A stretch of DNA of 64,000 bases from Alphaproteobacteria bacterium (GTDB taxonomy: Bacteria > Pseudomonadota > Alphaproteobacteria > Caulobacterales > Maricaulaceae): positions 496,001-560,000 of the forward strand of contig WGOD01000002.1 in NCBI GenBank assembly GCA_016124205.1, in the 5' to 3' direction. Position numbers and translations under genes: made by a program. The notes below the pieces were generated by a model, which saw only the letters and a list, made by a program, of their open reading frames with translations, did not search any database and was not told where the DNA came from. Below are positions 60,416 to 64,000 of the stretch, piece after piece (position 1 is the stretch's first letter; each line of letters opens with the position of its first letter).

Positions 60416-61159
60416 ATGAAGACCGTGACCACGCACTCCCCCGCCATCTCCGTCGTCGTGCCGGCCTATAACGAGGCCGGGAATGCCGCCAACCTCGCGC
60501 GCGAGATCGCCAGCGCGATGGAGGGGCGCGACTACGAAATGATTTTCGTCGACGATTGCTCGACCGACACGACGCGCGCCGAGCTGGTCGCGGCGAAGGC
60601 CGAGATGCCCGCGCTGCGCGTGATCGCCCACCGGCACAATGCCGGACAGTCGCGTTCGGTGCGTACCGGCATTCTGCACGCGCGCGGCACGACGATCGTG
60701 ACGCTCGACGGTGACGGTCAGAATCCGCCCGCCGACATCCCGACACTGGCCGATGCGCTGATGCGTCCGGACGCTCCGGAGGATTTGAAACTGGTCGGCG
60801 GACGCCGCGCGAAACGCCAGGATTCGGCGTGGAAGAAGCTGGCCTCGCGGATCGGAAACGGGGTCCGCAAGAGCCTCCTGAACGACGATGCCGACGATAC
60901 CGGCTGCGGGCTCAAGGCCTTTGATCGTCAGGCTTATTTGCTGCTGCCCTTCTTCGATCACCAGCACCGTTTCCTGCCCGCGCTGATGAAGCGCGAGGGC
61001 TTCAGATGCGAGTTCCGCGATGTGGGCCACCGGCCACGCGGGGCGGGAAAATCGAAGTACACGAATTTCGGTCGGCTTTTCGCCTCACTTGCAGACATGA
61101 TAGGAATGATATGGCTCAACGCGCGGGCCAGAAATCCGCGCGGGTCAGACGAAGTGTAG
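60416..61159 (+). CDS. Family 2 glycosyltransferase, dolichol-phosphate mannosyltransferase-like
   Basis: 247 residues from the ATG at 60416 (AAGGA just upstream). ISVVVPAYNEAGNAANLAREI, FVDDCSTDTTRAEL, GQSRSVRTGILHARGTTIVTLDGDGQNPP (DxD) and ADDTGCGLKAFDRQAYLLLPFFDHQHRFLPAL match polyprenyl-phosphate sugar synthases of the DPM1/ArnC group. No C-terminal TM helices. It probably supplies the lipid-linked sugar used by the GT39 enzyme across the promoter region. Confidence 0.9.
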   Translation: MKTVTTHSPAISVVVPAYNEAGNAANLAREIASAMEGRDYEMIFVDDCSTDTTRAELVAAKAEMPALRVIAHRHNAGQSRSVRTGILHARGTTIVTLDGDGQNPPADIPTLADALMRPDAPEDLKLVGGRRAKRQDSAWKKLASRIGNGVRKSLLNDDADDTGCGLKAFDRQAYLLLPFFDHQHRFLPALMKREGFRCEFRDVGHRPRGAGKSKYTNFGRLFASLADMIGMIWLNARARNPRGSDEV

Positions 61160-61168
61160 GGGTAACCA

Positions 61169-61684
61169 ATGGCGAACACCGGAGATTCAGGTTTTTTCCT
61201 GGGCATGATGGCCGCTCGCCGGGCTCGCGAACGGCAAGGAAATACGCCGGGCGGGCCGCAATCAGGGGGTGGATCCTTGTTCAGTATGTTTCCGAAGATG
61301 ATCGTTCCGATCATCATTTACGCGCTTGTCGCCTTCATCGCCGGAACCGGAGCGATGTCGAGCGTCCTGTTTACCATTCCGATGATGTCGACGCCGGACG
61401 GCTGGGGCCTGACCACGGGCGATCTGCTGCTCGTCTTCGGCCTCATTGTCCTGTTCATCGAATTCATGCAGTCGTCGGGAACCGGATCGACGACCATCGT
61501 CAATCATGCGCTGTCGATGATCGTCTTCGTGATCGCTCTGGCGCTCTTCCTGCTGGTTGGCCGCTTCGCGACCTCGACCTTCTTCATCCTGATGGTGATG
61601 ACGCTGATCGACGTGATGGCCGGCTTCGTCGTGACGATCGTGGCCTCGCGCCGCGACCTTGCGGTGGGTGACGGCGGGGCCTGA
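61169..61684 (+). CDS. Four-helix membrane protein, unknown function
   Basis: 171 residues. A soluble, Gly/Arg-rich N-terminus of ~40 residues is followed by four TM helices (about 43-62, 84-100, 112-130 and 134-158). No family recognised; helix layout is that of small inner-membrane proteins in envelope gene clusters. It follows the DPM-like glycosyltransferase after 9 bp. Confidence 0.8.
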   Translation: MANTGDSGFFLGMMAARRARERQGNTPGGPQSGGGSLFSMFPKMIVPIIIYALVAFIAGTGAMSSVLFTIPMMSTPDGWGLTTGDLLLVFGLIVLFIEFMQSSGTGSTTIVNHALSMIVFVIALALFLLVGRFATSTFFILMVMTLIDVMAGFVVTIVASRRDLAVGDGGA

Positions 61685-61692
61685 TCTCGGGC

Positions 61693-61785
61693 CTAGAGCA
61701 AAAACAGAAGCAGACCTGCGGCCACGGTGGCGTCAATCGCCAGCGCCAGCCGCTTCAGGGTCAAGGATCGGGCCACGGTGCCCAT
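61693..61785 (-). CDS. Small 30-residue membrane protein, translationally coupled
   Basis: The ATG at 61785 overlaps the stop of the upstream gene by one base (TGATG). The product is MGTVARSLTLKRLALAIDAT followed by a short hydrophobic end (VAAGLLLFLL), a positively charged head and single TM helix. The tight overlap argues for a real coupled gene; it has no known family. Confidence 0.5.
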   Translation of the reverse strand: MGTVARSLTLKRLALAIDATVAAGLLLFLL

Positions 61786-62108
61786 CACGCACGCCGCTCC
61801 CGCATCGGGGGCGGCGTTGCCGTATCTGCAGCCTGGCCGGCATAGGCCCGGGCATAGCGGTTGCGCTCGCTCGGGTCGGCCTTCAGGCCGCGGCGGCGCG
61901 GCAGCGCCGACAGGGAGACAAGGAGCTCGCCGGAAAGCGCCGGGACCGGGGCGGGACGGCCGCCGGTCCGGACCAGGGAGAGGTGGTTCGGCGCCTTCCG
62001 GGCATGTTGCTGGTTGTCATTCGTGACCGTATCGACCGGCGGAACACGGGAAGCGCCGGTGGTCGGGACGTAGGAGAGAAGGCCACGAATCTGCGTCATG
62101 ACCCCCAT
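61785..62108 (-). CDS. Small protein of unknown function under a CtrA box
   Basis: 107 residues if the ATG at 62108 is used; a second ATG at 62099 is equally possible, and neither has a strong ribosome-binding site. Hydrophilic, Pro/Arg-rich and probably disordered: TNDNQQHARKAPNHLSLVR, then PSERNRYARAYAGQA at the C-terminal side. No family recognised. A perfect CtrA-type box sits 23-38 bp upstream, so it is a candidate cell-cycle-regulated gene. The 3' end is coupled to a 30-residue membrane peptide. Confidence 0.6.
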   Translation of the reverse strand: MGVMTQIRGLLSYVPTTGASRVPPVDTVTNDNQQHARKAPNHLSLVRTGGRPAPVPALSGELLVSLSALPRRRGLKADPSERNRYARAYAGQAADTATPPPMRERRA

Positions 62109-62130
62109 GTCGCAATCCGGATGCCAGTTG

Positions 62131-62146
62131 TTAAGGGGTCGTTAAC
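62131..62146 (-). promoter_or_regulatory. CtrA box
   Basis: TTAA-GGGGTCG-TTAAC: full consensus TTAA-N7-TTAAC for the alphaproteobacterial cell-cycle regulator CtrA. It overlaps the promoter position of the minus-strand gene starting at 62108. A weaker half-match (TTAA-N7-GTAAC) is at 62209-62224. Confidence 0.7.
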
Positions 62147-62180
62147 CCCCGAAAACACGCGGAATCGCACCGGAAACGGC

Positions 62181-62209
62181 ACGATCCCGGCCACCGGGAC
62201 CGGGATCGT
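62181..62209 (-). terminator. Hairpin behind phaR
   Basis: ACGATCCCGG / CCGGGATCGT, a 10-bp stem with a 9-nt loop, 41 bp beyond the phaR stop. On the minus strand it is followed by GCCGTTTCC, a weak T-tract. Probable phaR terminator. Confidence 0.6.
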
Positions 62210-62249
62210 TAAGATTTGCGTAACGAATTGGGACGGGCGTTAAGGCGCC

Positions 62250-62849
62250 CTAGCTGCCCGCGAGCTTGTCGATCTTGGAACGCATGGCCTCGAGTTCCTT
62301 CTTGAGGCTCTCGAGCTCGGACTTGTCGCCCGACGCGGCGGCCTGGCTGTCCGGCTCCGGCATCGTTCCGGCTGCGGGCATGCCCTCCGGGAAGGGCGTG
62401 AACATGCGCATGGCCTGCTGGAACATCTCGATATTCCGGCGGGTCTGGCCTTCCATCATCTGCATCATGGCGCCGGGCGAGCCCATCGCCTCGAGGAAGT
62501 TCTCGCGCAGGCGCTCCTGCTCCTCGGCGAAATTGTTCATCGTCATCTGCAGGTAGTTCGGCACGACGGCTTCCAGCGCATCGCCGTAATAGCTGATCAG
62601 CTGACGCAGGAAGGGCAGCGGCAGCATGTTCGCGCCATTGGCCTCTTCCTCGAAGATGATCTGGGCCAGCACGCCGCGCGTCAGGTCCTCGCCGGACTTG
62701 GCATCGAGCACGACGAATTCCGCGTCCTGCTTCACCAGTTCGCGCAAATGGTCGAGCGTCACATAGCGGCTTGTCGATGTGTCGTAGAGGCGGCGGTTCG
62801 CATACTTCTTGATGACGATAGTATCGCCCTTGGTTCCGGACTTGCTCAT
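62250..62849 (-). CDS. phaR: Polyhydroxyalkanoate synthesis repressor PhaR
   Basis: 199 residues from the ATG at 62849. The N-terminal PHB_acc_N DNA-binding domain is IVIKKYANRRLYDTSTSRYVTLDHLRELV, followed by the PHB_acc region (ILISYYGDALEAVVPNYLQMTM-type, here LRQLISYYGDALEAVVPNYL) and a Met/Gln-rich and coiled-coil tail. PhaR senses PHB and represses phasin and PHA genes. It is divergent from phaB. Confidence 0.95.
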   Translation of the reverse strand: MSKSGTKGDTIVIKKYANRRLYDTSTSRYVTLDHLRELVKQDAEFVVLDAKSGEDLTRGVLAQIIFEEEANGANMLPLPFLRQLISYYGDALEAVVPNYLQMTMNNFAEEQERLRENFLEAMGSPGAMMQMMEGQTRRNIEMFQQAMRMFTPFPEGMPAAGTMPEPDSQAAASGDKSELESLKKELEAMRSKIDKLAGS

Positions 62850-62961
62850 GGCAGCGCCCTTCCCTTTCCTTTTTGCATAGCGGGCTTCGCCAGAATCGAA
62901 ACGGATCGTCTCGACAAGACACCCCGCCTGCTTCATTAACGATCATCGCGATCAAACACTG

Positions 62962-63007
62962 TTGCTGCAAGCGCGAAGACATCGCGGCGCAGCAAAAGGT
63001 GCAGCAA
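62962..63007. promoter_or_regulatory. Triplicated TTGCTGC/GCAGCAA motif, candidate PhaR operator
   Basis: TTGCTGC at 62962-62968, and its inverse GCAGCAA at 62989-62995 and again at 63001-63007, all between phaR and phaB and just before the phaB ribosome-binding site. TGC-rich inverted repeats are the known type of PhaR target in related alphaproteobacteria. Confidence 0.5.
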
Positions 63008-63021
63008 ACCGGGAGTTTTCA

Positions 63022-63750
63022 ATGGCGCGCAGGGCAGTTGTGACGGGTGGAACGCGGGGTATCGGTGCAGCGATTTCTATCGCGCTGAAAGACGCCGGTC
63101 ATGACGTCGTCGCCAACTACGCCGGCAATGCCGAAGCGGCCAAGGCCTTCACCGACCAGACCGGGATCGCAACGATCAAATGGGATGTCGGCGATTATGA
63201 CGCCTGCGCTGCCGGCCTGAAGGAAGCTGAAAGCGTGCTCGGCGGCGGGATCGACATCGTCGTCAACAATGCGGGCATCACGCGCGACGGCATGTTCCAC
63301 AAGATGACGCCGGAAGCCTGGAACGAGGTGATCCGCGTCGACCTCAGTTCGATGTTTAACATGTCCCGTCCGGTGATCGACGGCATGCGCGAGCGCGGCT
63401 GGGGCCGGATCGTCAACATCTCGTCGATCAATGGCCAGAAGGGCCAGATGGGCCAGGTGAACTATTCCGCCGCCAAGGCCGGCGTGATCGGCTTCACCAA
63501 GGCGCTGGCGCAGGAAACCGCGCGCAAGGGCATCACCGTCAATTGCGTCGCGCCGGGCTATATCGACACCGACATGGTTGCCGCCGTGCCGCAGAACGTG
63601 CTCGACCAGATCATTGCCGGCATTCCGGTCAACCGCCTCGGCAAGGCCGACGAGATCGGCAAGGCGGTGGCCTTCCTGTGTAGCGAGGACGCCGGTTTCA
63701 TCACCGGGGCGACCCTGTCCGCCAATGGCGGCCAGTATATGTGCGGCTAG
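63022..63750 (+). CDS. phaB: Acetoacetyl-CoA reductase
   Basis: 242 residues from the ATG at 63022 (GGGAG upstream). SDR fold: VTGGTRGIGAAIS (NADPH site), NNAGITRDGMFHKM, IVNISSINGQKGQMGQVNYSAAKAG (catalytic Ser and YxxxK) and VAPGYIDTDMV. The QKGQMGQ/NYSAAKAG sequence is typical of PhaB rather than FabG. It reduces acetoacetyl-CoA to 3-hydroxybutyryl-CoA for PHB. The PHB synthase gene is not in the window. Confidence 0.94.
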   Translation: MARRAVVTGGTRGIGAAISIALKDAGHDVVANYAGNAEAAKAFTDQTGIATIKWDVGDYDACAAGLKEAESVLGGGIDIVVNNAGITRDGMFHKMTPEAWNEVIRVDLSSMFNMSRPVIDGMRERGWGRIVNISSINGQKGQMGQVNYSAAKAGVIGFTKALAQETARKGITVNCVAPGYIDTDMVAAVPQNVLDQIIAGIPVNRLGKADEIGKAVAFLCSEDAGFITGATLSANGGQYMCG

Positions 63751-63849
63751 GCCGGAAGGTTTGGCCGAAAAGACACGGTCCGAACCAAAACTGCGCCGTT
63801 CATCAACCTGCCAAAAAAGCGCCCTGATACCGGGTCAGACCGCGAAGCC

Positions 63850-64000
63850 ATGACAGGACGTCTCCTTCGCGCCCTGCTCGTGATCGCTGCCGGTTTCGCA
63901 ACCGTCGCGGCGGCCACAAGCGAGCAGAGCAACGCCATTCGCGACCGGCTCGGCAATCGCCGTTCCGAAGTTGCCGCGGTCTCGCGATTCGAACGCGCGG
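63850..64000 (+). CDS. Secreted protein, N-terminal part (continues beyond window)
   Basis: Open from the ATG at 63850 to the end of the window. The first 22 residues form a Sec signal peptide (RLLRALLVIAAGFATVAAA); then a charged helical stretch (AIRDRLGNRRSEVAAVSRFER). Too little remains to name a family. Confidence 0.7.
   Translation, partial: MTGRLLRALLVIAAGFATVAAATSEQSNAIRDRLGNRRSEVAAVSRFERA

Overview
The window is high-GC, gene-dense chromosomal DNA of an alphaproteobacterium. Evidence seen in the sequence: two RpoH-type sigma factors with the RpoH box (QKxLFFNLR), PhaR/PhaB polyhydroxybutyrate genes, COQ7 ubiquinone hydroxylase, a near-perfect CtrA box (TTAA-N7-TTAAC) and an EcfG-type stress promoter (GGAAC-N17-CGTT). 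A stalked or budding relative of the Caulobacterales/Maricaulales/Hyphomonadaceae is my best inference; the species cannot be named from this. There is no prophage, insertion sequence, CRISPR array or rRNA operon. One tRNA gene (Leu, CAA) is present.

Layout. 1-7.8 kb: end of a DUF1501 protein, a nuclease-fold lipoprotein, rpoH2, carD, then a four-gene MacAB-like transporter with two different FtsX permeases. 7.8-13.8 kb: a minus-strand run (acyl-CoA synthetase, DUF924, small protein, esterase, selO, pgeF). 14-21 kb: tRNA-Leu, ExoD, dsbB-coq7, a tiny secreted peptide with eight cysteines, a secreted unknown protein, and a second MacAB-like exporter. This last block is the best candidate for an undescribed system: a disulfide-rich microprotein lying between a disulfide-bond enzyme and a peptide-type exporter. 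21-29 kb: HNH nuclease, carboxylesterase, gluQ, DMT transporter, Rieske oxygenase, HIG1-like protein, serine hydrolase, cobalamin adenosyltransferase, YceI. 29.7-33.8 kb: etfBA, a TlpA-like protein with an exact 96-bp in-frame tandem duplication, argH and lptM.

33.8-46.9 kb: a large DUF4175 protein, a serine hydrolase, a Lys/Ala-rich miniprotein and a CsbD stress protein under an EcfG promoter, a thioredoxin-like protein, truncated haemoglobin, MarC, split DUF1214/DUF1254 proteins, a PhzF isomerase, a trypsin-like protease with three Cys-rich repeats, lysoplasmalogenase, a DUF481 outer-membrane protein and rpoH1. 47-57.8 kb: TetR regulator and cupin protein, rluD, folE, cysS, a BLUF photoreceptor, then an Fe-S scaffold-yidD-thrS-O-antigen ligase-glycosyltransferase run. 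57.8-64 kb: HMG-CoA lyase and cell-envelope glycosyltransferases, a membrane protein, a CtrA-boxed pair of small genes, divergent phaR/phaB, and the start of a secreted protein.

At least two families of short palindromic intergenic repeats occur in the window (three loci of one, two loci of another), plus two further inverted-repeat-rich gaps. Most remaining genes are ordinary housekeeping or lipid/envelope metabolism.
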